Below, piece by piece: positions 22,081 through 31,060 of a DNA stretch of 38,831 nt; the stretch's first letter is position 1, and the number at the start of each line of letters is the position of its first letter. The position numbers and the translations under genes are program-made. Source of the stretch: Cytophagales bacterium (GTDB lineage Bacteria > Bacteroidota > Bacteroidia > Cytophagales > Cyclobacteriaceae). The notes under the pieces are model-generated. The model saw nothing but the letters and a program-made list of their open reading frames with translations, searched no databases and was not told where the DNA came from. The stretch spans positions 4,524-43,354 of the forward strand of contig DMST01000357.1 of NCBI GenBank assembly GCA_003454975.1, written 5' to 3'.

Positions 22081-24777
22081 ATGCGCATAGGAATATTTTT
22101 CGGTGGTCCCTCCCGTGAACGGGAAGTAAGTTTTGCCGGGGGACGAACCGTATACGATAACCTCTCAAAGGAGCTATTTACCCCAGTTCCAGTATTTGTA
22201 GATAGCCTGGGTAATTTCATTCTGTTGGACTGGCAGTACATTTACAAAGGAACAATTCGGGATTTTTTTCCACCCGCCCAGTTTCTTCCGCCCTCGCCAC
22301 ATCAATTTCAAGTATACCTGGAAAGCCTAGGCAAGCTGGAACCTGCCGCCTTGCAGAGCATCTTGCATGAGGTAGGTACTCCGTTGCAGCCTTCAGAATT
22401 CCGTGACTACATGGATTTTGCCTTTCTAACCTTACACGGTCCTTTTGGCGAGGATGGCAATCTGCAGGGACTCTTGGAGTGGTACGGTATTCCTTACTCC
22501 GGCGCTGGAGTTTTACCCTCAGCGATTGGCATTAATAAAATAGCCCAACGTCAGTTTTTGGATGCCTTCCAATTTGCTTCCCCCCAGCACCAGGTAGTGA
22601 CCAGAGACGAGTGGCTTTCCGTAACAGACCCAGGTCAGCTGATGCAGAGCTTGGGTGACCACTTGGGCTTTCCTCTGGTTATCAAAGCTCCCCAGCAAGG
22701 CTCATCCATTGGGGTATCTGTCCTAAAAGAGCCCGATGTAAAGGAATTTGTGGCGGCTGTAGAACGAAGCCTGTTCATAAAGGCTGTCGACTTGAAGGAA
22801 TGGAGCGGCCTAAGTGAGTCACAGAAACGTTCTTTCCTCATACAATTAGTAGACATTCGCGACGGTATAGGATTACCTGTCAGGGCCGAAGAGCAGACTA
22901 TTTATCATCCGGAAACGCTATGGACCTGGCTGGATAATCAGGCTGAAGCCGGAGAGACATCGGTTGCCCTGACCTCCTTTCATGCAGAAGAAGCGGTGTT
23001 GTTCGAAAGCTTTCTTTCCGGTCAGGAATTTTCCTGTATTGTAGTAGAGCAGGAAGATGGAACCCCGCTGGCATTGCCACCTACCCAGATTATAAAGGGC
23101 GATCAAGTATTTGACTATCGTAGCAAATATCTGCCTGGCATGAGCCGTAAGGTTACCCCTATAGAGGTGCCTGAGAGCGTACTGGGCACCATTCGGAAAG
23201 AATGCGAACGTTTGTATTCGGCCATACAGGGGCAAGTATATGCCCGAATTGATGGGTTTGTAAATGATGCTGGAGAGGTGTTTTTAAATGACCCGAATAC
23301 AACCTCCGGCATGTTGCCATCATCCTTTTTCTTCCACCAAGCAGCAGAGATAGGGCTCAATCCCACACAATTCCTATCCTTTATCATTCGCACCTCTTTG
23401 GCGGCTCGTATCCGTATCGGCAAGGATAACCATCGGCTTCGTGACCTTCTGAGTACCCTGGATGCCTCTATCGAGAGTCAAAAGCAGCAAGCAGATGATA
23501 AGGTGCCCGTAGCCGTAATTATGGGAGGATGGTCCTCAGAACGCCATATCTCTGTGGAAAGCGGAAGAAACATCTATGAAAAGCTTTCTTCAAGTGCTAA
23601 GTATCGGCCTGTTCCTGTGTTCTTATCCGGGAAGTCGGGGGATTTTCAGTTGACCGCTCTGCCTATACAGGTGCTACTGAAGGATAATGCTGATGATATC
23701 AGAGAGAAAATTGCTCATTCTACCTTAAGCACTCACCCCGTTCTCCAAAAAATACGGGAGGAGGCGCAGGGTATTACCCAAAAGTATGCGGGTGCGCCTC
23801 AGTTTCGGGCTGAGCCGATAACATTGGAAGAAATGGCCGATAAGGTAGAGGCCGTTTTTATTGCCCTACACGGCCGGCCGGGAGAGGATGGCGAGATCCA
23901 GCAGTCATTGGAAAAACTAGGACTACCCTACAATGGATCGGGGGTAGCTAGCTCACAGGTCACTATCAATAAGTTTGAGACTACCGAGCGGCTTGCCAAA
24001 GAAGGGGTGAAGGTTGCCGGCCATACTTTGGTGCACGAGGAGGCTTGGTTGGCCAATCGTGAGGCAGAGCTGGATAGGGTTGAGCGAGCCTTTGGCTTTC
24101 CTTTGATTGCCAAACCGGCAGATGACGGTTGTAGCTCTGCGGTGAAAATGATCAAGAACACAGCAGAGTTGGGAGCGTTTGCGGATATGATTTTTAGAAA
24201 GGAAGAGCCCCTAACTCCAGGCTTGATTGATATTTTGAACCTGAAGGCAAACGAGGAATTCCCGCAGAAGAGCTATTTCTTGGTAGAAAACCTGATCTCG
24301 AAAGGAGATGCAGAGTACTTTTTGGAAATAACGGGTGGCCTGCTCACACATTATGAGGATAACGGCTCGGTTCGTTATGAACTTTTTGAGCCTTCAGAAG
24401 CACTGAGCTCATCTGAAATTCTATCCCTTGAGGAGAAATTTCTGGCAGGCGAAGGGCAAAATATTACTCCCGCACGGTATACTCCTTTTCCAGAAAGGCA
24501 CGATGAAGTTTCCCGGCAAGTGCGCCAAGAGCTAGAGCGAGTAGCCCGCATCCTAAATGTGGAGGGGTATGCCCGAATAGATGCCTTTGTTAAAATATTC
24601 CCTGACCAGCGGGTGGAGACCTGGATTATTGAGGTAAATTCCCTGCCGGGAATGACACCGGCAACCGCGATTTTCCACCAAACGGCACTCAATGATTATA
24701 CCCCGTATGCATTCATTGACGCCATACTAGAATACGGTAAGCAGCGTGTGCTAGCAACTTCTACCACAACGGCCTAA
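22081..24777 (+). CDS. ddl: tandem-fused D-alanine-D-alanine ligase-like protein (two ATP-grasp units)
   Basis: 899 residues made of two complete Ddl-like units, about 1-474 and 475-899, against the usual 310-370 for one ligase. Unit 1 has GGPSREREVS, LHGPFGEDG, the serine loop YSGAGVLPSAIGINK, QQGSSIGV, an E...LSGQEFS strand and the metal site RIDGF...NDPNTTSGM. Unit 2 has GGWSSERHIS, LHGRPGEDG, YNGSGVASSQVTINK, DDGCSSAV, a strand with ISKGDAEYF, and RIDAF...IEVNSLPGM. Ddl joins two D-Ala for peptidoglycan. Unit 1 keeps a canonical Gly loop and central strand, but has Asp in place of the metal-binding Glu (DPN versus EVN). Unit 2 keeps the canonical metal site, while its Gly loop and central strand have drifted. 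First gene of an operon with two PASTA proteins. Which unit is active, or whether both are needed, is open. Confidence 0.88.
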   Translation: MRIGIFFGGPSREREVSFAGGRTVYDNLSKELFTPVPVFVDSLGNFILLDWQYIYKGTIRDFFPPAQFLPPSPHQFQVYLESLGKLEPAALQSILHEVGTPLQPSEFRDYMDFAFLTLHGPFGEDGNLQGLLEWYGIPYSGAGVLPSAIGINKIAQRQFLDAFQFASPQHQVVTRDEWLSVTDPGQLMQSLGDHLGFPLVIKAPQQGSSIGVSVLKEPDVKEFVAAVERSLFIKAVDLKEWSGLSESQKRSFLIQLVDIRDGIGLPVRAEEQTIYHPETLWTWLDNQAEAGETSVALTSFHAEEAVLFESFLSGQEFSCIVVEQEDGTPLALPPTQIIKGDQVFDYRSKYLPGMSRKVTPIEVPESVLGTIRKECERLYSAIQGQVYARIDGFVNDAGEVFLNDPNTTSGMLPSSFFFHQAAEIGLNPTQFLSFIIRTSLAARIRIGKDNHRLRDLLSTLDASIESQKQQADDKVPVAVIMGGWSSERHISVESGRNIYEKLSSSAKYRPVPVFLSGKSGDFQLTALPIQVLLKDNADDIREKIAHSTLSTHPVLQKIREEAQGITQKYAGAPQFRAEPITLEEMADKVEAVFIALHGRPGEDGEIQQSLEKLGLPYNGSGVASSQVTINKFETTERLAKEGVKVAGHTLVHEEAWLANREAELDRVERAFGFPLIAKPADDGCSSAVKMIKNTAELGAFADMIFRKEEPLTPGLIDILNLKANEEFPQKSYFLVENLISKGDAEYFLEITGGLLTHYEDNGSVRYELFEPSEALSSSEILSLEEKFLAGEGQNITPARYTPFPERHDEVSRQVRQELERVARILNVEGYARIDAFVKIFPDQRVETWIIEVNSLPGMTPATAIFHQTALNDYTPYAFIDAILEYGKQRVLATSTTTA

Positions 24778-24780
24778 CTC

Positions 24781-25617
24781 ATGAAATTTAAACTCAAAGC
24801 ACAAACTCCCCTCGATTTTCTGATTCATTTGGGAATCATGGTAGTGGTGGGGGCTTTATTGTTGGTAGGCTTTTTCTATATCTATTTACCTTCGGCTACT
24901 CAGCACGGCACTTCGGTGACGGTGCCTGATTTGGCGGGTAAATCTATGGACGAAGTGACCGAGCTTTTAGAGGCTCAAGGGTTACGTTTCGAAGTACTGC
25001 AAGACTCTGGGTATCAGGAAGAGGCAGAGCCTAAGTCGGTTTTATTACAAGATCCTGAAGGCAGTAAGGCTGTAAAAGAAGGGCGAAAGGTTTATCTGAC
25101 ACTCAATTCGGTGATTCCTCCTTCTGTGGTGATGCCCAACCTTACCAACGGTTCCTCCTTTCGAAATGCTCAACTGGTGCTCAAGAGTCTGGGGTTGCGT
25201 ATAGGTACCATTAGCTACCGGCCAGATATGGCCGTGGGTACCGTTTTGGAACAGCGCTATAATGGAAAAGAAGTAGGCGAAGGGTTTCCTGTTCCCTTAG
25301 GTGCGGAAATTGACCTGGTGCTTGCCGAGAGTTATGGGTCCCGAAATTTTGCCATGCCTTTGCTAAAAGGCCTTCCGTTGGCCCAGGTCGAGTTTACGCT
25401 TCGAGGAATGCAATTGGCGTTGGGTGAGGTAACCTATATTCCAGATACCGAAGGCACTCCCGGCGTGGTTTCTGACCAGTACCCCGATCCTGGTAACGGC
25501 GTGAAGATTGGTGACAAGGTCAATGTGGTCTTGTTTGAAGGGGAGCCCATCATTGAAGAAGATCAAGAGTTGGATAGTTTGAATTCTTCTTTGATGCCTT
25601 TAGATCTCAATCCTTAA
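24781..25617 (+). CDS. membrane-anchored triple-PASTA protein, copy 1
   Basis: 278 residues. A membrane helix at about 17-39 is followed by three PASTA domains (about 43-112, 115-185 and 190-255) and a short acidic tail. Each domain shows the alpha-beta PASTA pattern; examples are TVPDLAGKSMDEVTELLEAQGL, VMPNLTNGSSFRNAQLVLKSLGL and AMPLLKGLPLAQVEFTLRGM. PASTA domains bind peptidoglycan fragments or D-Ala-D-Ala-containing stems (family knowledge), usually attached to Ser/Thr kinases or penicillin-binding proteins; here no catalytic domain is attached. The helix orientation places the domains in the periplasm. It begins three bases after the ligase stop and is followed 13 bases later by its paralog, so cotranscription is nearly certain. 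It may sense or scaffold the wall made with the ligase product. Confidence 0.9.
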   Translation: MKFKLKAQTPLDFLIHLGIMVVVGALLLVGFFYIYLPSATQHGTSVTVPDLAGKSMDEVTELLEAQGLRFEVLQDSGYQEEAEPKSVLLQDPEGSKAVKEGRKVYLTLNSVIPPSVVMPNLTNGSSFRNAQLVLKSLGLRIGTISYRPDMAVGTVLEQRYNGKEVGEGFPVPLGAEIDLVLAESYGSRNFAMPLLKGLPLAQVEFTLRGMQLALGEVTYIPDTEGTPGVVSDQYPDPGNGVKIGDKVNVVLFEGEPIIEEDQELDSLNSSLMPLDLNP

Positions 25618-25630
25618 TTTTCTGATACCT

Positions 25631-26440
25631 ATGAAAGCACGCCCTCGTTCTCTTCTGGATATCATTAAGCAGCTAGTCATCATGGGAGTGGTGGTAGCTG
25701 CCTTGGTCTTACTTTTCTTTTTTGTCTATCTGCCTGCTACCACCAACCATGGGGAGAGTATTACCGTGCCGGATTTGGTGGGCATGCCCATAGATGAGAT
25801 TGAAGACTTTCTAAGCCGGCGAGATTTACGCTTTGAGGTACTTCCAGATTCGGGTTTTTCAGAGGATTACCCTCCGCTCACAGTGCTCTTGCAAGAACCT
25901 AGGGCTGAAAGCCAGGTGAAGGAAGGGCGGAAGATTTATCTTACTGTAAATGTGCTGAACCCGCCGCTAGTGCGAATGCCGGATTTGACTTTGGGTTCCT
26001 CGTATGATAATGCTAAGCTGCTATTAAAGAGTCAGGGATTACGCGTGGGCAATATCTCTTACCGAGCAGATGCTGCTGAAGGCACCGTATTGGAACAATG
26101 GTATAAAGGAAAAGAAATAAGCGCCAATACCCTGGTGCCCAAAGGTGCAGCCATCGATTTGGTCCTTGCAGATGGATATGGTGATCGTGATTTTCCTATG
26201 CCCTTACTAAAGGGGCTTAGCATGGAGGAAGCCATGTTCCAGATCGATGGGAATGAGCTAGCGCTAGGTGGGGTTACTTACGTACCAGATACTGCGGGAC
26301 TTCCGGGTATTGTGGTAGACCAATTTCCTGATCCGGGTAACGGCGTGAAAGTGGGAGATGAAGTGAGAATAATGATTTACGAAGGAGATGCTGAGTTTGA
26401 TGACCCGCTACTAGATAGCCTCAATCAAACCCTAAATTAA
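25631..26440 (+). CDS. membrane-anchored triple-PASTA protein, copy 2
   Basis: 269 residues, clearly paralogous to the gene before it along the whole length: membrane helix (about 16-37), three PASTA domains and an acidic tail ending DSLNQTLN (copy 1: ELDSLNSSLMPLDL). Shared segments include YPDPGNGVK versus FPDPGNGVK and the GTVLEQxYxGKE motif. As in copy 1 there is no enzymatic domain, so it is a periplasmic muropeptide-binding or scaffolding protein by inference. Its TAA stop shares a base with the ATG of the next gene (TAATG), so translation is coupled. The two copies have diverged enough to suggest an old duplication rather than a recent one. Confidence 0.9.
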   Translation: MKARPRSLLDIIKQLVIMGVVVAALVLLFFFVYLPATTNHGESITVPDLVGMPIDEIEDFLSRRDLRFEVLPDSGFSEDYPPLTVLLQEPRAESQVKEGRKIYLTVNVLNPPLVRMPDLTLGSSYDNAKLLLKSQGLRVGNISYRADAAEGTVLEQWYKGKEISANTLVPKGAAIDLVLADGYGDRDFPMPLLKGLSMEEAMFQIDGNELALGGVTYVPDTAGLPGIVVDQFPDPGNGVKVGDEVRIMIYEGDAEFDDPLLDSLNQTLN

Positions 26441-28386
26441 TGGCAATACGCTTCTCTCATTTTCGTTACCGGACTATGACCTTAGCTTTTCGACTACTCC
26501 TCCTAACCACCGGCTTATTATTTGGAAGTTTTGCACAAGCCCAGCTGTTGGAAATGCCAATACGCATGGCCGAACCTAGTTCCCAGGGGCAGGCAATGGC
26601 TCGTGGCGAAGCTAGTACCCTGGCACTTCCCTTCTGGGATGATTTTAGTGGATGGGGTAGCATACCAGACACCGCCAAATGGCAGGACAGTCCTAATGTT
26701 TACGTGAATGATGGGATTGCCATCAATCCTCCATCCGTGAAAGCTGCGACCTTTGATGGCGTAGATGTAAATGGGAAATCCTACTCTGATGACAATCTAG
26801 CGTACGGACCTACGGATCAGCTAACGAGTTGCCCGATAGATTTGGCCACGGCCGCGGCGGTTACTTATGCCAACGCTACAGACCAGACCAACTACCGGAA
26901 TTCCCTGTATTTAAGCTGGTACTGGCAGAAGCAGGGCAATGGAGAACAGCCTGATGCTGAAGATAGTCTGCGACTTGAATTTTTAGATGCATCGGGCGTC
27001 TGGCAGTCTATTTGGTCAGTAACTGGTGAGGTAGATGTCACGGAAGAAGAATGGCAGTATGAAACCATTCAAGTTCCCTTTGCGCTGTGGCATGATCAAT
27101 TTCAGTTTCGCTTTACAGCCTACAGTCGGCGCACTGCCAACTTTGATTCCTGGCATATCGACTATGTGTACATGGATGTCTGGAGGACCGAAAATAACTC
27201 AATCATTCGCGACCGAACTCTCGTTACAGCTCCCGGTTCTATTTTTGGAGATTATGCGGCCCTTCCCCGTCACCATTTTGATCCTGAGCAAGACGTTTCT
27301 ACGGTCAGTACTCGTCTGGATAACCTGAGTGCCTCAAATCCTTTTTTATTCCGTTTGTTTGCCACCCTCACCAATGATGATACCGGCGAGGTAGTGGATG
27401 AATTACAGGATTTTACCAATTTCATTGGACAAGAGCAGATTTCTGTAGCTATGGCTGCACCGGACGGAGATTCGATCATTAGCCAGTTGGAAAAGCAAGA
27501 TTCGGCCTTGCATCTGAGGCTTTTTGTACGCTTAGTATCCAATGATACTCTATTGGAAAGTGAAGACGCAGTGACTGGCTCTGTGGGCTACGATACCCGA
27601 AATTCATTGGTAGCGAATGATACGCTATCGCGTCAATTTAGCTTGGATAACTACTATGCTTATGACGACGGTACCGCGGAGTATATAGCAGGTATGGCTA
27701 CTGTAGGAGGGACCGTAATGTACGAGTACGATATTCGAGAATCGGATACCCTAACCCATATCGATGCGTATTTCCCCGCGGTGAAGGGTAACAATGAGAC
27801 CCCTACTATTCAGCTGTTGGTGCTAAGTGCTTTGGATGATACCGAAGAAAGTATTCTAAGTACTTCCACCATTACGTTACGTGCAGCTTCCGCCGTCAAT
27901 ACTTTTTTTCGCTACCCATTGCCTGAGCCAGTAGTGGTAGAAGGGCCCATTTACATTGGTTGGCGTCAGCAGACCAATTCGTTTATAGGTGTGGGACTGG
28001 ACAAAAGTTCCGATTCTGGGCCCCGTATGTATTCCAATGTACGAGGGGATTGGGTTCAGAATAACCTAGTGATTGGGAACCTGATGTTACGCCCTGTATT
28101 GGATCAAGTGGCGCAGGATACTACCGTTACGGCTTTGCCAGATTGGGAGGAAGAGTGGTTTCGGGTATACCCTAACCCCGCTCGTAATGAATGTTACGTT
28201 GAGGGGAACCTAAAACAGGTTCAGGTAGTAGATAACATGGGCAGAATGATAGCCATAGAGCCAAGTAAAATCACGCCCCAGCGCTATCGTTTCGATCTCT
28301 CTTCTTTACCCCGTGGGATGTATTATCTTCGTGCGGTAAGTATGGAAGGGAACCTTCAAACCCGCAAGTTGATATTAATAGACTGA
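26440..28386 (+). CDS. T9SS type A sorting-domain exported protein
   Basis: 648 residues. The signal peptide lies near residues 13-35 (MTLAFRLLLLTTGLLFGSFA); the first ATG, at 26440, is coupled to the previous stop, and a second ATG at 26476 would remove a basic N-terminal extension. The mature part is beta-rich and acidic with no catalytic motif I recognise; the opening (LPFWDDFSGWGSIPDTAKW) and WYWQKQGNGEQPDAEDSLRLEF look like a carbohydrate-binding or MAM-like beta-sandwich. The C-terminus carries VYPNPARNECYVEG...DLSSLPRGMYYLRA...KLILID, a type A T9SS sorting domain, so it is exported and probably surface-attached. Its place between wall genes and a rhodanese is unexplained. Confidence 0.85.
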   Translation: MAIRFSHFRYRTMTLAFRLLLLTTGLLFGSFAQAQLLEMPIRMAEPSSQGQAMARGEASTLALPFWDDFSGWGSIPDTAKWQDSPNVYVNDGIAINPPSVKAATFDGVDVNGKSYSDDNLAYGPTDQLTSCPIDLATAAAVTYANATDQTNYRNSLYLSWYWQKQGNGEQPDAEDSLRLEFLDASGVWQSIWSVTGEVDVTEEEWQYETIQVPFALWHDQFQFRFTAYSRRTANFDSWHIDYVYMDVWRTENNSIIRDRTLVTAPGSIFGDYAALPRHHFDPEQDVSTVSTRLDNLSASNPFLFRLFATLTNDDTGEVVDELQDFTNFIGQEQISVAMAAPDGDSIISQLEKQDSALHLRLFVRLVSNDTLLESEDAVTGSVGYDTRNSLVANDTLSRQFSLDNYYAYDDGTAEYIAGMATVGGTVMYEYDIRESDTLTHIDAYFPAVKGNNETPTIQLLVLSALDDTEESILSTSTITLRAASAVNTFFRYPLPEPVVVEGPIYIGWRQQTNSFIGVGLDKSSDSGPRMYSNVRGDWVQNNLVIGNLMLRPVLDQVAQDTTVTALPDWEEEWFRVYPNPARNECYVEGNLKQVQVVDNMGRMIAIEPSKITPQRYRFDLSSLPRGMYYLRAVSMEGNLQTRKLILID

Positions 28387-28389
28387 CAC

Positions 28390-28686
28390 ATGGAAGATAT
28401 TACCGTAAGCGAGCTGAAAGAACGCCTGGATAAGGGTGAAAAATTTCATTTTATCGATGTGCGTGAGCCTTGGGAGTACGATGAGGACAATCTGGGGGCG
28501 CAGAATATTCCCCTGGGAGAATTGCCTGGTCGGATGTCTGAGCTAGAAGCTTGGAAGGATGAAGAAATAGTAGTCCACTGTCGTTCAGGGGCTCGTTCTG
28601 GAAACGCAAAAGCATTTATGTCGCAAAGCGGATTTACCAAGGTGCGCAATACCTTAGGTGGTATTTTGGCTTACCGTGAGCTGTAA
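28390..28686 (+). CDS. single-domain rhodanese-like protein
   Basis: 98 residues forming one rhodanese domain, with no signal peptide, so cytoplasmic. The start motif IDVREPWEYDEDNLGAQNIPLGEL is canonical, and the active-site loop VHCRSGARS carries the nucleophile Cys64. Such proteins move sulfane sulfur or act in redox and sulfur trafficking; the acceptor is unknown. It begins three bases after the stop of the T9SS gene and ends the operon, with a clear terminator 25 bases downstream. Its presence in a cell-wall operon may be accidental, but the gene order (ligase, PASTA, PASTA, exported protein, rhodanese) is tight. Confidence 0.93.
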   Translation: MEDITVSELKERLDKGEKFHFIDVREPWEYDEDNLGAQNIPLGELPGRMSELEAWKDEEIVVHCRSGARSGNAKAFMSQSGFTKVRNTLGGILAYREL

Positions 28687-28711
28687 AAGGTAGTCCAGCC
28701 AAAGTCTTGGG

Positions 28712-28746
28712 AACCGTTCTTTCTATTAAGAGAGAACGGTTTTTTT
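28712..28746 (+). terminator. intrinsic terminator of the ligase operon
   Basis: AACCGTTCT (28712-28720) pairs with AGAACGGTT (28733-28741); the stem extends inward with one mismatch and is followed by a T-run to 28746. It sits 25 bases past the rhodanese stop. Confidence 0.9.
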
Positions 28747-29027
28747 GTTGTGGTACTCCACGGTTTGATCCCAGAAAAAGTGATTTAGCCTACAACAAGG
28801 ACCCTTGGTCTTTTGTATTCGTAAGGTCTGGCCCCAAAAATGAAAGCAAGGGAAATGTGGTGCTGATGCTCCAGGTTGTTTTGAGTGTTTGCTAACCAGG
28901 GAGGGCTTTGTTTTTAGAGGTTTCCACCTCTTTTGGTTTGATCATCAGCATTTTCCGAGGGTGCCTTGCTCGTTCTCAATAATCAAGTTGGCGAGGTTGT
29001 CAGATGAGGGTACCTACAAAAAGGTAT

Positions 29028-29039
29028 GCTATGCATAGC
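29028..29039. promoter_or_regulatory. 12-bp perfect palindrome upstream of S41 gene
   Basis: GCTATGCATAGC is a perfect palindrome about 70 bases before the ATG at 29111. Position and symmetry would fit an operator for a dimeric regulator, but there is no other evidence. Confidence 0.3.
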
Positions 29040-29110
29040 CGTAGAACACCTTTTTCATTGAAGGAGATCTGAAAATTTGATAGAATTATTCATCTGCAAC
29101 ACAACTACCG

Positions 29111-31060
29111 ATGACTGATTCTATTCTCAAACAGGCCTTCAGAGCCACGGCCTTTTTGCTCCTGTTGGGAGCTAGGTTCCCTATGTGCTTGGCACAGGTG
29201 CCCGAATCTGATAGCGTCTACCACCAGCGCATGGCTTTGGTCGTAAAGCTTTGGGGGCACGTCAAATACTATCATCCCCATGTGGCCGACGGTACACATA
29301 ATTGGGATCAAACATTGATATCCTATCAACCAGCGTTGAAGAATGCGGAAAGCGCGGATGAGTTTAATTCTGTGCTTCTAGCTATGTTTACTGAGGTGGG
29401 AGACGTGCCAGAGGCTGATGGAACTAGGCCTACCGTCCCTGATAGTCTCAATAACAATCTGGACCTTTCCTGGATACAAGATCCCATGCTTTCAGGCGAG
29501 GTGAGCCAATATTTAGAAAAGGTCTGGGAAGAAGCCAGGCCAAGGCCCCATGTTCAAGTAGATGACCAATGGACGGGGAATCCCACGCTATTTGCTGCGG
29601 ACGCACGATTTGCCGGTAGCCCGTCCTACCCGATAGAGCCACAGCGTTTTTTGGCGGTTGCTCGTTACTGGAACGTTATCCATTACTTCTTTCCCTACAA
29701 GGACCTGATGGATCAGACCTGGGAAACCTCTCTGGATATGGCCATTCCGGAGGTATTAGGGGCTGCTAATGCCCTGGAGTATCATTTGGCCTTGCTTCGT
29801 TTAGTCAATAGCATAGATGATACTCACAGCTACTTCAATAGTGAAATCTATTGGAATTGGAGAGGATGGGCCTATCCGCCTTTCCTTGCTCGATTCGTGG
29901 AAAATCAATTGGTCGTTACCCGTACCATACTCAACCTAGGCTCTGTTTCGGTAGGGGATATCATACTGTCTATTGACGGTAAAACGGTGGAAGAGTGGAT
30001 CGAGGAGCTATGGCCTTATGCCCATGGCTCGAATGAGGAGGCACGTCTCAGTGTCATTGCTGAATTGATCATTCGCAGAAATCCTGGAGCCTTTAGTGCT
30101 ATTCTTTCCGACGGTACCCGTGAGTATACCGTAGATTTGGAGCGATTGGGTACGTATAGTGAAATGCTATTTCTTCCTGAAAACGGCCCGTATTGGGTAG
30201 AACAAGTGGGTGGATGTCGTGTGGGAAGAATTGATATGGCATTGTTGGAAACCGGCCAAATCAACACCATGTTCAACGAACTAAATCGTATGGACGTACT
30301 GGTTTTCGATATTCGGAATTATCCGCAAGGCACACTATGGGAGTTGGTGAATTACCTGTATCCGGGCCCCATCCACATTGCTACTTTTGAGATTCCTAAT
30401 CTTAGATTCCCAGGTCATTTTTCTATGGGAGAAGAGGAAATAGGGCAGGGGACTACTTCACCATGGGATGGAAATCTTATTATTTTATTTGATGAGCAGA
30501 CCATCAGTCAGGCCGAGTACACGATTATGGGTTTGGAGCAGTTTCCTGGAGCACTCAAGGTGGGTAGTACCACTGCAGCGGCCGACGGCAACCTTGCCTG
30601 GGTTTATCTGCCTGGAGGTATCGAAGCGGCGGCTACTTTTTTAGGAGTCTTTTATCCTGATTTTACTCCTACGCAGCGAGTAGGTATCCAGCCCGATATC
30701 TATGTTAAGCCTACGGTAGAAGGTATTCGCGCTGGTAGGGATGAGGTACTGGAAGCGGCTTACGAAGCCATTGATATCAGCCAATGTCTATCTACTAGTA
30801 TTCCGGGGACGATTGATCCCTATTCCATCAGCCTATATCCGAATCCTGCAGTGGATCGGGTAGGCTTTCAGTTGCCAGAAGCTTTTTCTGGGGAAAAAGT
30901 GACTGTACAATTGGTAGATGGGCAGGGTAAGGAAGTGCTCTCCAAAGAAACAGATGAACTCAATGGTAATCTAGACATATCCTCTCTGTCCAGAGGGATG
31001 TATGTGTTGAGATTTCAGGGAGGCGGGCATCAGGCGGAACGCCTGTTATTTAAAGAATAG
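29111..31060 (+). CDS. secreted S41 family peptidase with T9SS sorting domain
   Basis: 649 residues. The signal peptide spans about 1-28. Two related helical segments follow: KLWGHVKYYHPHVADGTHNW (about 46-65) and RYWNVIHYFFPYKDL (about 185-199). Then come a PDZ-like part (SVGDIILSIDGKTVEEW) and the S41 core; the presumed catalytic serine is Ser466 in DEQTISQAEY, followed by GSTTAAADG. A C-terminal T9SS sorting domain begins YPNPAVDRVGFQL and ends RGMYVLRF...ERLLFKE. S41 (tail-specific/C-terminal processing) peptidases cleave proteins with a Ser-Lys or Ser-based centre. Because of the sorting domain, this one should work outside the cell or on its surface. It is a single-gene unit with no clear promoter box. 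Confidence 0.85.
   Translation: MTDSILKQAFRATAFLLLLGARFPMCLAQVPESDSVYHQRMALVVKLWGHVKYYHPHVADGTHNWDQTLISYQPALKNAESADEFNSVLLAMFTEVGDVPEADGTRPTVPDSLNNNLDLSWIQDPMLSGEVSQYLEKVWEEARPRPHVQVDDQWTGNPTLFAADARFAGSPSYPIEPQRFLAVARYWNVIHYFFPYKDLMDQTWETSLDMAIPEVLGAANALEYHLALLRLVNSIDDTHSYFNSEIYWNWRGWAYPPFLARFVENQLVVTRTILNLGSVSVGDIILSIDGKTVEEWIEELWPYAHGSNEEARLSVIAELIIRRNPGAFSAILSDGTREYTVDLERLGTYSEMLFLPENGPYWVEQVGGCRVGRIDMALLETGQINTMFNELNRMDVLVFDIRNYPQGTLWELVNYLYPGPIHIATFEIPNLRFPGHFSMGEEEIGQGTTSPWDGNLIILFDEQTISQAEYTIMGLEQFPGALKVGSTTAAADGNLAWVYLPGGIEAAATFLGVFYPDFTPTQRVGIQPDIYVKPTVEGIRAGRDEVLEAAYEAIDISQCLSTSIPGTIDPYSISLYPNPAVDRVGFQLPEAFSGEKVTVQLVDGQGKEVLSKETDELNGNLDISSLSRGMYVLRFQGGGHQAERLLFKE

Larger units (their letters stand above)
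28687..29110. other. intergenic region between ligase operon and S41 peptidase gene
   Basis: Apart from the terminator at 28712-28746 this stretch holds no convincing gene; a 62-codon frame at 28707-28895 starts within the terminator hairpin and resembles nothing. It contains a small hairpin AGAGGT/ACCTCT (28916-28931) followed by three T, and a perfect 12-bp palindrome GCTATGCATAGC at 29028-29039. No TAnnTTTG box is found, so the promoter of the next gene is not identified. Confidence 0.6.

Noticed and set aside
28707..28895. 62-codon frame after the rhodanese gene
   Set aside because: Begins in the terminator stem-loop and has no recognisable content.
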